From Forficula auricularia (taxonomy: Eukaryota; Arthropoda; Insecta; Dermaptera; Forficulidae): 64,000 bases of DNA. Positions 43,664 to 55,129 of this stretch are shown here, one piece after another. The notes beneath the pieces are model-generated. The model saw nothing but the letters and a program-made list of their open reading frames with translations. It was not told the DNA's origin and searched no databases. The stretch is from contig JALMQS010000828.1 in assembly GCA_024734495.1 (NCBI GenBank), forward strand, positions 4,141,101 through 4,205,100, given 5' to 3'. How positions within the stretch are numbered: position 1 is the first letter of the stretch; every line of letters begins with the position of its first letter. The translations under genes and the position numbers were made by a program.

Positions 43664-44198
43664 AGACATTATTGGGCGATCAATATGCTGGGATAAACTC
43701 AAAAGAGCTAAAAAACTACCTCAAAGACAAAAATATCAAATTAATATTCACTTGTGTTGATTGTCCTGAATCGAACGGTTTAAATGAGAGGGCAAATCAA
43801 ACAATCGTAAACAGAATAAGATGTAAAATAAATGGGGATAACAAAAGAAGAAATTGGTCTGTGATAGCAGATGAATGTATCAAGGAATATAATAATACTG
43901 TTCACAGTGTTACAGGATTCGCACCAGAATACTTACTTTTTCGGAAACAAATCCGAGATAATTCCAAGAAGTCTCCAACAGGAAAGTAATATGGAGAAAG
44001 ACAGAGAGCAAGCAGTAAAGAACTCGATCGAAGAATTCAAAAAAATAAAGCCAGAGTAGATAAAAGAAGGAAGGAATATGAATTCAAGAAAGATGAAATG
44101 GTATATGTCGAAACAGGCAGCAAATTAAACAAAAATAAACTAGACAAGATCAGAAGAGGACCTTTCCGAATTGTGCGAAAAATTTCAAATTCCATCTA
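43664..44198 (+). pseudogene. pol: integrase core and C-terminus, broken
   Basis: 43672-43989 continues the integrase core: second catalytic Asp in LLGDQYAGIN, and Glu in GLNERANQT exactly 35 residues later (D,D35E). A further frame change near 43930 leads to EQAVKNSIEEFKK; a stop at about 44057 and another change lead to KDEMVYVETGSKLNKNKL and KIRRGPFRIVRKISNS, the GPF-type tail, which ends at the N gap. Integrase would insert element DNA into host chromosomes, but this copy is inactive. Confidence 0.85.
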
Positions 44199-44298
44199 NN
44201 NNNNNNNNNNNNNNNNNNNNNNNNNNNNNNNNNNNNNNNNNNNNNNNNNNNNNNNNNNNNNNNNNNNNNNNNNNNNNNNNNNNNNNNNNNNNNNNNNN
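44199..44298. other. Assembly gap of exactly 100 N
   Basis: A run of 100 N, the usual placeholder for a gap of unknown size. Gypsy sequence lies on the left and LINE on the right, so the join is a scaffold decision, not a sequenced junction. Confidence 0.98.
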
Positions 44299-46993
44299 GC
44301 AGAAGGGGCAGGCAGGAGTGGGCATTATTATGAATAAAAAAATAGGGCAAAGGGTAAAGAATTATCTTCAGGTAAGCAAAAGGATTGTTATGATCACAGT
44401 GGATTCGAAACCGAAAGATACTGTGATAATCCAGGTATTACTATGCCTACTACATCATATAAGGATAACCAAGTTATAGAAGAAATGTACGAACAAATTG
44501 AAAACCTGATGAAGCGCGTTAAAGGGGATGAAAATTTAATAATTATGGGGGATTGGAATGCAAGAGTAGGAAAAGGCAAAGAAGGAAAAGTGGTGGGCGA
44601 ACACGGTCTAGGAGATAGGAATGAAAGGGGCGAAAGATTAATTGAATTTTGCAGTAAGCACAGTTTAGTAGTAGCAAACACACTCTTCCAACACCATCCA
44701 AGAAGGATCTACACGTGGAAAATGCCAAAAGACAAGGGGAGATTTCAAATAGATTACATATTAGTCAAACAAAGATTCAGAAATCAAGTAAAGGACTGTA
44801 AAAGCTATCCTGGGGCTGATATTTTTAGTGATCACAATCTAATTGCGATGAAATGCCAACTAAAATTTAAAAAACTAATAAAAAAGGGAGGGTCGCGAAA
44901 AAACTGGGATATATCTAAATTAAAAAATAAGGAAACCCAAAAACTTTTCGAAAACGTAATGAATAAGAAACTGGAAGAAAAAACACCCACAAATAACAAA
45001 GAAGAAGAAATCGAACAAGAATGGAATGCTATGAAATCAAGCCTGACTGAAACAGCCAACGAAGTCCTTAAATCAAAGAAAAACGAAATTAAAAAGCCAT
45101 GGGTAACAGACGAAATACGGCAACTGATTGACGAACGAAGAAAATTTAAGAACAGAAAAGACGAAGAAGGGAAAGAAACATATAAAAAATTAAGATGGAA
45201 AGTTATAAGAGAATGTAGAAAAGCAAAAGAAAAAATGATTCAAGAAAAATGTAAAGAAGTCAACGAAAATCTAGTATTGGGAAAAGTTGATGTAGCCTAT
45301 AGGGCAATAAAAAGAAATTTCCAAGAAGACAAGCCAAAAAGCAAGAACATAAGAGATAAAGGAGGCCACATTATTCTAAACGAAAACGAACAGGCAAATA
45401 GATGGAAGGAACACCTAGAAGAACTCTATGGAGAAGAAAAAACAATGAACCCAATAGAAGAAGAAGAATCTGTGGACGAAAACGAATTAGGAGACCCCAT
45501 ACTCAGGTCAGAATTCGAGACAGCTTTGAAGGAACTAAAAAATAATAGAGCACCCGGAATAGACAATATACAAGCTGAAATCCTAAAGAACTCTGGAGAA
45601 AAGGCACGTGACAAACTTTTTGAACTAATTAGCAAAATCTATAAATTGGGAATCATCCCAAAAGATTTCGAAAAAAACAAAATAGTCACACTTCCCAAAA
45701 AGACAGGCGCGGATAAATGTGAAAATTTCAGGACCATTAGCCTAACCTCACATGCCTCCAAAATCCTAACCAAAATAATCCAAAGAAGAATAGAACAAAG
45801 AGTTGAAGAAAATCTGGGGGAAGACCAGTTCGGCTTTAGAAGAAACAGAGGCACCCGAGAAGCAATTCTCTCTCTTAGACTAATAATAGAAAGGGCTTTT
45901 ATCAGGGAAGAATCTGTCTACATCGGATTCATAGACCTAGAAAAAGCATTCGATAACGTCAATTGGGAAATTATGTTTAAAATATTAAAACAGGCGGGAA
46001 TAAAATTCAGAGAGAGAAGACTAATCTACAATCTATATCAAAACCAGACGGCAATTATAAATATTGGTGATGAACAAAGAGAAGCCAAAATAAAAAAGGT
46101 GTAAGACAAGGATGTGTGCTGTCACCCATGATTTTCAACTTATACATAGAAGAAGCGATTAAAGAATTCAAAGACAAAATTGATACAGGTATAGAAATCC
46201 AAGGTCAAAAGATCGCTATGTTAAGATTTGCCGATGACATTGCCCTTCTAGGAAGCAATAAAAAAGAATTAGAGGACGCCTTGAATGGAATTAACCAAAT
46301 CCTAATAGAAGAAATCAAAATGAAAATAAACAAGAATAAAACCAAGTTCCTAGTATGTACAAAAAAAGAACAAACGAGACAGGAATGCATCAAAATTAAC
46401 CAAGAAAACCTAGAAGGAGTTAAGGAATTCCGCTACCTAGGAAGTAAAATAACATGGGATGGGAGGAGCGAAAACGAAATTAAATCAAGAATTGCCCAAG
46501 CAAAAATGGGGTTTAATTCAAAACAAAAACTACTATGCTCCTCCTCAATCAGCTTAGCAAACAGGAAGTTGCTATTGAAGACATATGTATGGAGCATAGC
46601 CATGTACGGGTGTGAAACCTGGACAATTAGAGAAGCGGAGAGAAAGAGATTAGAGGCTTTCGAAATGTGGTGCTACAGAAGAATGACGAATATCAAATGG
46701 ATGGATAAAATTACAAATGAAGAAGTTCTTGGAAGAATCGGAGAAAGAAGAACCTTGTGGAAGAGTCTGAAGAAGAGAAGAGGTCAGATGATGGGGCACA
46801 CACTGAGACATGGGGGACTGCTTAGGGATATCTTGGAGGGGGAGGTGGGAAAGAAAAGGGGAAGGGAAGAACCAGATTAGAATATTTCAACCAAATAATT
46901 GGGGATATGGGATGCCAGACATTTAGAGAGGTTAAACGGCTGGCGGGGGACAGAGTCGAGTGGAGACGGATTGTTGCATCAAACCAGTCTTAG
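44299..46993 (+). pseudogene. Endonuclease-reverse transcriptase, three frame changes
   Basis: The first frame (44299-~44440) gives GVGIIMNKKIGQRVKNYL; a shift near 44437 leads to 44443-46104. Endonuclease: MGDWNARVGKG, then QIDYILVKQRF and SDHNLIAMKC, the apurinic-endonuclease active-site blocks. RT: PGIDNIQAEILK, RTISLTSHASKIL, GEDQFGFRRNRGTREA, and FIDLEKAFDNV with the first catalytic Asp. A one-base loss in an A-run near 46095 shifts the frame just before the RQGC block. 46116-46880 has LRFADDIALLG (catalytic Asp pair), FRYLGSKITWDG and CETWTIREAERKRLEAFEMW. A third shift near 46867 leads to the true end at 46991-46993. In intact relatives this protein nicks the target and copies its RNA there. 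This copy is dead, but only by a few indels. Confidence 0.88.
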
Positions 46994-47025
46994 GACTGTA
47001 TACTCAATGATGATGATGATGATGA

Positions 47026-47030
<5 letters not shown>
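44299..47030 (+). mobile_element. RTE-like LINE, 5' end lost in the gap
   Basis: The endonuclease-RT frame is followed after a very short 3' UTR (14 bases) by a TGA/ATG triplet tail at 47007-47030. Short triplet tails and a very short 3' UTR are typical of the RTE clade (family knowledge). The N-terminal endonuclease start is missing because of the gap. Confidence 0.8.

Positions 47031-47070
<40 letters not shown>
47007..47070. repeat. TGA triplet tail and TA microsatellite
   Basis: ATG/TGA repeats 47007-47030 (LINE tail), then about 40 bases of TA repeat. Confidence 0.9.
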
Positions 47071-47071
<1 letters not shown>

Positions 47072-47150
47072 CATTATTTAACTTTCGCGATTCAAATTGC
47101 TTTAAGAATAAATTAAAACTAACGTTTAAAAAGTTAGTTTGTCTAAGACT
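47071..47150 (-). repeat. Fragment of the tRNA-like repeat family
   Basis: ACATTATTTAACTTTCGCG, TTCAAATTGCTTTAA and AAAACTAACGTTTAAAAAG match 52655-52720 and the family at 38-39 kb. Confidence 0.65.
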
Positions 47151-48076
47151 TTGGACGACTATTTCGGAATGCAAATAACATTTCCAATACTGTGTGTGGT
47201 GTGATCAGCAAAGTGAAATTCTTACTCGCCGAATCCAGTCGCTTTTAGAGGTAAATTTCAGGACATTCACAATGACAATATTATCTATTATCTATTTTAT
47301 ACGAAAGGCAGATCGATAGCCCAGGCGCTAAGGGCGCCAAGCCCCCCCCCCCCCCAATGTGTCAGATTTAGTTAAATTAAATTAAATTAAAATCGTATTT
47401 TGTATCTATTTTTATATTATATTGTTTTCAATACATATTTATAAAATATTGAATCAAGAGAGATATAGGATCTATGTACTCGTGTAAAATGTTAAAGGGA
47501 CTTATTGTCAAAGAGATAAAAATAAAATTAAGAAATTATTTTTATTGAATCTCGAAAGACAAATTTTCTCTTTCGACAAGGGAGCAGAACAGCTTCCTGT
47601 GATGTTCGAAATTGACTTGACTCACTTAAATAAGAGGACAGGGTGAAAGGTTCCAGAGTAAAAACTACCCAAATCATATCATAAGTGCCTTCAAGGGAAT
47701 GGACCCAAAAAGTTGAAAACGTGAGAGTAATTCCGCCTGGGGGCAGAAAAATAAGAGAGCATTTTATGCGACACTCCCTGAAGTCTAGAGCCAATTGAAG
47801 CCAACTCAGGGGACGGAAAATTATTGACTTTTGAAATTGACTTTATTGAATTAAATAAATTCAATTGCCTACTTGGCACTATTTAATTTTGAAATTGAAT
47901 CATGTAAACAAAGTTGAAACGAAAGATGTTTTTAAACTTGGGAAAAATAATCAGTTCGAATTAAATTCCATATAATTCTAATAAAAATACTGGCCATTAA
48001 ATGTTTTCAAATATGAAATGACAATTTAACTCAAACCGCGAAATGTTTAAATGAAATAAAAGTGTCTAATTGTATA
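47151..48076. other. No recognisable gene
   Basis: Includes a C run at 47341-47355. Minus frames at 47528-47794 and 47691-47879 have no family feature. Confidence 0.45.
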
Positions 48077-48615
48077 TGGTGGGTCAGAGCAGCTTGCTTA
48101 TTTAGAAATTCAATTAAGAAAAAGTAACGGAGATATATATTTAATTCTTTGAATAGAATCAATTACAAAATTTAAATTTTATGTTTACACAGTTTTAAAG
48201 ATGATATCAGACAGATGGTGTCCATTATTTTCAATACACTTCGTCATTTCCTTGAGGGGCGTTCTGCTCTGGCCAGCACGGTCGCCTGATTTAGCCCCCT
48301 GCGACTATTTTTTATGGGGCTATCTAAAATCACGATCATCTTAGGACCCTGGCTCACCTGAAGAACAACATTAGTCAAGCTGTCGCCAACATACCCGTCG
48401 ATATGCTGGGAAGAGTTGAACAAAACTTTTGAGTACGATTTACGCAGTGTATTGAGAATAATGGATGCCATATGCCTGATAAAATTATCATCTTTAAAAC
48501 TGTGTAAACATAAAATTTAAACGCTGTACTTGATGATGTTCAAATAATTAAATATATATCTGTGTTACTTTTTCTTAATTGAATTTCTAAATAAACAAGG
48601 TGGTCTGCCCCACCC
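48077..48615. mobile_element. Mariner foldback derived from a 3' end
   Basis: Both ends are inverted copies of one another: 48077-48243 pairs with 48450-48615 (shared ATTTAGAAATTCAATTAAG, AAAAAGTAAC, GTTTACACAGTTTTAAAGAT), flanked by TA-rich target sequence. The shared arm includes the last codons of a transposase as well as the untranslated end, so the left end is a copy of the 3' end, not an original 5' end. Confidence 0.8.
48260..48480 (+). pseudogene. Mariner transposase C-terminal fragment
   Basis: In one frame, WPARSPDLAPCDYFLWGYLK, the third catalytic Asp block and the adjoining FLWGY motif of mariner transposases of the same broad type as the copy at 25.4 kb. A frame change follows at about 48340, after which EEQH- and PVDMLGR-type codons and NNGCHMPD can be read in shifted frames, ending near 48480. 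About 70 codons survive; the N-terminal two thirds are absent. Confidence 0.78.
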
Positions 48616-49139
48616 TATATTATTATTATGGTTGATATCATTCAAGTTTTATTTCTCTTTAAATTATTTTATATCCTTCATTTGCAGGAAATTGAATTTC
48701 GGTGCTTGAATATGTGAGACAATTTCAGAATTGAATCCCCAGTCAACTAGATTCATTAAAAATTAGCAGCTTCTGGTCTCTTCGCAGATTTTATTTTGAC
48801 CTATGAAACACTTTACCGACTTGGTATACAAATTGCTTTTAATATTTATATATTCAGTAAAACAATGCACAACAAAGTTTTTGAAATTTATTTTCCTGTG
48901 ATTCTCCAATCATGAATTGTCTTAATTATAGTGAGAAAGAACAAACAGTTTTATGAGCTAGATGCGTATTTTAATTAAAACTTCGCAGTTTTAAACGAAA
49001 TCTCACATTTTACCTATAAATGATAATCTAGGCTTTTTTTTATATTTTTTATAATGATATTGATACAAGTAGATGTTGAACCAAAAAGGTACAACTTGTG
49101 TAGTCCGAAGTGGACCTTTACATTATGAAAATAAGAAGA
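48616..49139. other. No recognisable gene
   Basis: Nothing recognised. Confidence 0.4.
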
Positions 49140-49470
49140 AATTTCAGGGATTGAGTCGGATTGAAGGTATCTGTGAATGCTGGTCTATGAAAGACTGAAA
49201 ATTATATATTTCACCAGAAATATGAACGGCAGAAGATAGTTCTAGTATCTGGAAGTCATAGAGATAAACGAGTGGACAAATTATTTTGTTCGGTTAGTAT
49301 ATTATCTAAACGCGAAGGGTAGTTGGATGTTTGAATTTGGCGCAAATGAGGCTTTAGGTGTAATTAATGATTTTGTCTCGTAGGAACAAACGCCATAATA
49401 GTACTTATCTATAAAAAAAATGAGAAATGTCGGAGCTGGTGGATGATTATTATTTTTTAATGTTAAACTA
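49140..49470 (-). pseudogene. LINE C-terminal fragment, decayed
   Basis: Minus-strand frame (part of 49302-49493) reads KYYYGVCSYETKSLITPKAS, the counterpart of RYYHGVCSVELKSIIPPKA in the LINEs at 38.6 and 58.3 kb. The plus-strand words GTCGGATTGAAGGTATCTGTG and GGAAGTCATAGAGATAAACG continue the match down to 49140. Many substitutions and shifts; an older copy than the other two. Confidence 0.68.
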
Positions 49471-50353
49471 ATCTTATTGAAATTAGAAGACACAATAAAG
49501 TGAATCTCTGTAGCAGCTTCCGAATTGAATTGACTTTATTAATTAAAGTTATGATCCATCAAAAATACACAAAAACTAATATTATTTTGCAAACTTTACT
49601 ATCCTAATGTATGTATATTTTTTAGATTTAAATAAATATATTTTTCTCTCTCTAGAATATATGAACTTATATTAAATTACACCTTGTCATAGGAAATTAA
49701 TTTAAAAAATGATGAATGAAATGCAAAATAAGGCCTCTTTGTATATGATATCTTTATTTTTTAAACAACATTTAACTTAGACAACCATTCTTTGTTAAAA
49801 TAAAAAAAATGGATTTCTGTCTTCATTGTAGTTGGTATTTTAATATAAACTGAACAACCATTTTTATTCATTAAAATCCTATTCAGGCAATTTTAATTAA
49901 CTGGAAATATTTTTTTTTAATTTATTTTCTTTCATTTATTTGTTTCAAAAACATATTAAAGAATAGCCTTTCTCTTTGAATATATAACATAAATTTATAT
50001 ACAATATATAGGTATATTTATATTTCAAGTTAAAATATGATAGGTTCGCATGTTGATTTGTTTAAAAAGAACCAGAAAGTCGCAAATCTCATTTTTCCAT
50101 ACCATTCTGTTGGTTAAAATATCTCGTAAGCCCTAAATGAAAATGGTGAGAGTTTCGACAGAGTTACGACCCTCGACATGAACTAAAATTAGACAATTGA
50201 ACTGAAACATTTTATTGCGCGATAGGGAGAAAAATAATCGCTCATCTTTTTCGAAATTTTTAGAATCAGAAAAAAATCTTCAAAAAAAAGGGATAAGCTT
50301 TTTTTAGCGGAGATTACTAAATATAACAAATATGCAAATAACTTTATATTTCG
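49471..50353. other. No recognisable gene
   Basis: Nothing recognised. Confidence 0.4.
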
Positions 50354-51602
50354 TAAACCCGTGGCCCGGGGGCCGCGTGTGGCCCATCTCTGCAATGAAT
50401 GCGGCTCTATATAAAATCATAAGCTTCTTTAAAACATAGATATTTATATGAGGCGTTGCGAATACGAAGGGCGAACTCAACATTGGGTCATTTTTTTTTT
50501 ATTTCACTGTTGGCATCAGAACTCTATTGAGAATCCGCAGATATAGGTTTCATGATGAGTTCGTCCTTCTTTCAATCTCATAGTAAGCAGAATGATACTA
50601 CGCTGCTGGCGGGAAACTGCTAAAGAATCTGCCATAGGAGACCGGATACGAAGGGCAAATTTAACATCATTTATTTATTTATTTATTTGTTTATTAAATT
50701 TTTGATGTAAAGTTTCAAAATGTAACTAGAGAGGGGGTAAAAATACTTCAGCCCTTGCTGAGTTCGCCCTTCATCCGCAATCGATAAAAAAAATTTCAAA
50801 TGCGTTTTTCTCGAAACCACCATTTGTTGAGTTCGCCCTTCGTATTCGCAACGCCTCATATGTACTTACTGGAAAATGTATCTCATAAAATTTGCCCTGA
50901 TGATTTTTTTCTCAAAAATAAGAAATCTGAAAATCTACTGAAAAGAATAAAAGAGCTAATTTTAAATTTTGAATCTGGAACTAGATTACAAGATTTCCGG
51001 AAAAATAAAAACATTTTGTCCTATTTTCGACTACATTTTCATTAGATAGGTATATATCTTTTACCTGCAAACTTTCTGATTAAATGTAGATATAGAACTA
51101 CAATTAGATACCGATCGGATAGAAAAATTTAATAATGTTTCTTTATAATGATTTTTTTAATAATTATCTACCCAGTAACAAATATTTTACTGGCTTCACA
51201 ATATTCATATTACTTTTTGTAAGTATTTAGGCATGTAATTACGAGAAGCTATTTTCAAGAATAAAATTCATGAAAAGTAAAATTATAAGCTCACTTACTA
51301 TAAGGTAGAACAATTAAAGATCTTATTTGTTAAATTCTAATTTTCATCTCATATTTCCATTTTCTAAAATATTTACTATTTCAGTAATTAAAACTTATTG
51401 ATGCTCTTAAATTATTTAAAACAAAAATGCTGAACAAATAGAAATTAAAGATTATTATATGCTATGCTTCTTTGTCTCAGTGGAAATCATTATAGAATCT
51501 TATTAACTATTTTTTGATTAACAAAATCGGTAGAATTATCTGCGCCGAGCAATTTTTTTCTTCTAATGGGGCTCGTGTAAGGCATAACGTTGGACACCCC
51601 TG
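50354..51602. mobile_element. hAT element copy with eroded left end
   Basis: Begins in CCCGTGGCCCGGGGGCCGCG, corresponding to the left part of the element at 34426, and ends GTTGGACACCCCTG at 51602. Interior words (AAGAAATCTGAAAATCTACTG, GAAGCTATTTTCAAG) also match. The first ~12 bases of the left tip are gone, and a foldback sits inside at 50450-50857. Confidence 0.75.
50450..50857. mobile_element. Foldback/MITE nested in the hAT copy
   Basis: Perfect inverted ends GAGGCGTTGCGAATACGAAG (continuing to 33 bases) and the inverse at 50825-50857, with ATAT on both sides. Weaker inner versions of the same words (ATACGAAGGGCAAATTTAAC at 50648, GAGTTCGCCCTTCATCCGCA at 50759) form a second, inner inverted pair. 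No coding content. Confidence 0.8.
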
Positions 51603-52161
51603 GTCTAAGTCAAGATTAATAATGTATCCAGTTTGACTAATAAATACTCTAGAGGAAGGATGAAAGCGGCTATGTTGACACGTCATCAAGCGGATTACTA
51701 CCGGAAACTTTGATTTGAATTTTTGTTTTGGTGGTCATTAATAAAAAGATTGAGAGTCGCTCCATTAAAGCCATTCATTTGTGTTGTTTTCTTTATTTAA
51801 CTGAGACATCGCATCGGTTGAAGGGTGTCGCGTGACGTTATTTTTAATTTGTCTTTATCTTTTTCATTTATCTAGACTTTGTTCTCCGATTAAAATGACC
51901 TTTTAAAAATGCTGCAGAGGGTAAGTAAAAAAGAAAAACTTTGCTGACCCTTTATCTTAGTCGGCCAATGTATTTTATAACGTGGATGTTGCCAGTTTTA
52001 CTTACTAAGATTCCAGATAGCCCTAAAGAAGGCACTTGCATTATAGAGTCATGATGAAAATTGTTAAATGAAGAGAAATCAAGTTCTTCATAAGAGTAGA
52101 TGGCATTGCCAGTACAGTACAAAAACAAGTCAAAATAGGTTGTTATTCGGATTATTTTTTC
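51603..52161. other. No recognisable gene
   Basis: Nothing recognised. Confidence 0.4.
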
Positions 52162-52740
52162 ATAATTAAGTGTAATTTTTTCTTAAAGCAACTTGAGCCG
52201 CGAAAATTAAATATTGAAATCAATAATTTCTTATGTTAATTCTACATATTTAGGAAATTATTTTATTATTTTTTGAAAAGAAAAAATGAATTTAGCACCC
52301 GACGGGCGCCTTTACCAACTAGGCTACGGATGATCCCGCCAGGAAGGCTCTTTAGATTGAATGTCATTTTTCTTTTTTGTGGCTTTTTCTATTTAAATTA
52401 TAGTTGCTTATGTTTCTAGACAAATCAACTTTAAAACGTTAATTTTAATTTTTCTTAAGGCAATTTGAGCCGCAAAAGTTAAATAATGTAGGTAATCAAT
52501 AATTTCTTATGTTAATTCTACATATTTAGAAAATTATTTTATAATTTTTTGAAAAGAAAAATGAATTGAACACCCCATTTTTTCTTTTCAAAAATAATAA
52601 AATAATTTTCTAAATATGTAGAATTAATATAAAAAATTATTGATACATTATTTAACTTTTGCGGCTCAAATTGCTTTAAAAAAATTAAAACTAACATTTA
52701 AAATTTAATTTGTCTAAAAGTGTAATTTTAATCATCTTTT
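52162..52740. repeat. tRNA-like repeat, direct and inverted units
   Basis: Unit 1 (52162-52457) contains AGCACCCGACGGGCGCCTTT, a shortened version of the tRNA-like block of 39.1 kb with the B box lost. Unit 2 (about 52440-52570) restarts CTTAAGGCAATTTGAGCCGC. Unit 3 (about 52575-52735) is unit 2 inverted (TTCTAAATATGTAGAATTAA, TTGCGGCTCAAATTGC). Confidence 0.72.
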
Positions 52741-54492
52741 GACTTTCAATTAAACATTTATATATAGAATATCAAAAGATCATGTTTGCTTGAAGTTATT
52801 CAAATAAAAATCTTTTAAGAAATTTCACTAAAAAGCTTTTATAGAGATTGTTCTTTTATATATTGATACATTTTTCATCCTTAAAAATATGTCAAGATAT
52901 AAAAATTATTTGAATATACCATGGGTTAGCAGCTGCTATAACATAAAATAAATTTCTTCCAGGATTATTTGGAAAGTTTCAAATATTAATTTTTCAAAAT
53001 ATACGATTATATTCTTTAATTTTTAAAGAGTTAGGTGTCGGTTCAAGATGAAACATTTTAATAATAATAAAAGTAGGTTTCACAAAAATAAAACAAATAT
53101 ATGTTTGTTTTATATTTGTGAAACCTACCTTGAAATTTTACTAACTTTTTTATTAATATTCTTTGTTTAGATATTCCAGGTACTTTTTAAATGATGTGCA
53201 GACTTTTATTCAGTGCTTTAGTAATCTATTTTTTTTCAGATCAGACATTATAGGATCCAAGCACGTACATTGAACCCACGAGCCCTCTTGAGTACGTGCC
53301 TGATAGATAGCCTCGGTTTCCGGCGATCAAATCAACCATCTGAACAAATTTCTATAAAATTTGCTCCATTTAAAGACACAAGTAGACATCTTTTGCTCTT
53401 AGACAGTGATTCCCATAGAGAAATCTTTGGAACCTTAGAGTTTATCTTGTTCGTGCTTAGAAATATCTGAAACGTAGAGAAAAGTAATTTTCAAACATAC
53501 TTTTTTGGTCTCAAATCCTAACTCAGAAAGAAAAAAACAAAAATTCTAGCTACAAAATACATGTCATAATTCCGAAACTAAATGCTTATTAAATTTTGGG
53601 CCTTTTTCAATAAAAAATGTAGAAAATTAGTTTATTCCACATATTATTAAAAAATATTGAATTATAAAATATAAATAAATAACTGTACTAATTAAAATCA
53701 TCAAAATGTAGTCTGAATTTGAGCTTGATATGATTATGTAGGTGCGCCTGTATTTAGGCAACACATTGCGCGCATAAGAATGAAAGCTGCGTAAGAGCTA
53801 GGCGAGTCTAGAGGTTATGGCATGTAAGCAATCAAAAATGTATGAAAAGATAAGTTTTATCTAAAATAAATAAATTAGAAAATAGAAAAAGTAGAGTTTA
53901 CCATATAAACATTCGATTTGCTGCCTCAGTTCAATTTTATTAATGTGATATTGCTTTTTAATTTATCTAATGAGAAGAAAGAAAGTAGAATGGTTATTCC
54001 TCAAGTATTATATGAGAATCGATGGCTATTTTTGAATTTAAATCAACATGGACTGCAAATAGCCAGTGATATCTTTTCTGATTAATAATAAAAATTAGTT
54101 GTATTTCAAAGCAACATAGTGTGGAAAAATAAACTTGGAAACTTTGGAACAATGTATAATAAAGTTGTTAAAAGTAAATTTAATGTGAAATCTGTTGTTG
54201 CTTATTTTCAGATAGTTTCTTAATATTAGGTTCATATTGTGTATTCAATAGTTTAACACATTTCGCAGTCAATTCATTTCAAAGTTTATTTATGTTGGTA
54301 GATTTTACAAAATTCATTGAGGAAAACAATTTTTCACAATGAATATTATTTCACTGGATAGTATCAAAGTCAACCTTTTTGTATTTTTCTGGTAAGAATG
54401 AGCTCTTTGTGATAATTCAATGTAGGTGTCTGGCACCATGAGTGACTTTTGGGAGATTTTAAATATCGAATCAAGAAGGGACGTAAACTCAC
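52741..54492. other. No recognisable gene; small repeats
   Basis: A palindrome at 53084-53133 (GTAGGTTTCACAAA against TTTGTGAAACCTAC). 53985-54045 (TAGAATGGTTATTCCTCAAG) matches 36468-36530 inside the pogo-like element. The frame 53270-53470 has no family feature. Confidence 0.5.
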
Positions 54493-55030
54493 ATGACGAA
54501 CTCGGCTAAAAGATTCATTCGGAACACTCTTAAACGCCAGTTTCACATTCCCAAATTAAATTTTTCTTCACAGGAATATTACAGCATTAATATAGGATTA
54601 ATTGGTAATACGCTATCATTCATGAGCTGGCAGCTTCTACTGCTGTCCGAATCAAACTTTCATGAAATCATCAAAACTGCCCTAGTAGCACAATGTTTCA
54701 ATCTATATAGTAACTATATAGCCACTATGTAGTTACTATATAGTTTGGAACATTGTGCTACTAGGGTGGCTTCAAAATGAATATCGCCAAGTTTCCTTGT
54801 CATTCACAGGCCGTTGAAAGACATTAAACTAGTTACTGAAACTTCAGCAACTGTTTGTGGCCAGGAAACAAGAGATGGTTTTATTAGAACCCAGATTCAG
54901 TCGAGGAAGGAAATTCCGAAATTCGAGTCTAAACAATACTTCTTTAACTGAATTGTACAACCTCAAGACGACTACTGAAAAATCCAATATTTTGTTATAT
55001 TGTTTGATATGTTCATTTACAACTATTGTA
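54493..55030 (+). pseudogene. Relic of a repeated protein family, split by a MITE
   Basis: Left part (54520-54680) reads RQFHIPKLNFSSQEYYS. After the 87-bp palindrome, and in shifting frames, the right part reads IAKFPCHSQAVERH, LVTETSATVCGQETRDGFIR and KEIPKFESKQYF (to about 54935). From memory, the PCH-QAVER-K-VTE-S--VCG---RDGFIR string is a recurrent C-terminal motif in uncharacterised, repeat-associated arthropod proteins. I cannot name a function. Stops and frame changes show decay. The overlapping minus frame 54844-55074 is a shadow. Confidence 0.5.
54680..54766. mobile_element. 87-bp palindromic MITE
   Basis: CCCTAGTAGCACAATGTT and AACATTGTGCTACTAGGG form perfect inverted ends; the centre repeats TATATAGTAACTA in inverted form. 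Inserted in the coding relic of the previous entry. Confidence 0.82.
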
Positions 55031-55129
55031 ATATCAGGAGAAATAAAATTAAAAAAAAAGCCTTGCTTTTTCACTCCACCCTACTGTACCTACACAATAT
55101 GCTTGAAACTTTAAATAAGAGTACCTGGA

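Larger units (their letters stand above)
39929..44198 (+). mobile_element. Ty3/gypsy retrotransposon, frameshifted, 3' end in gap
   Basis: Order gag - zinc knuckle - protease - RT - RNase H - integrase is that of Ty3/gypsy elements. At least five frame changes break it. No env-like frame is seen before the gap, and no LTR could be paired. The C-terminal integrase runs into the N gap at 44199. Confidence 0.9.

Noticed and set aside
39929..44198. Endogenous retrovirus with env
   Set aside because: Domain order and RT type are Ty3/gypsy; no env-like frame is present before the gap.
44098..44479. Frames running through the N gap
   Set aside because: They consist largely of undetermined residues and join two different elements.
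47528..47879. Minus-strand ORFs of 62-88 residues
   Set aside because: No family signature and no coding bias apparent; ordinary chance frames.
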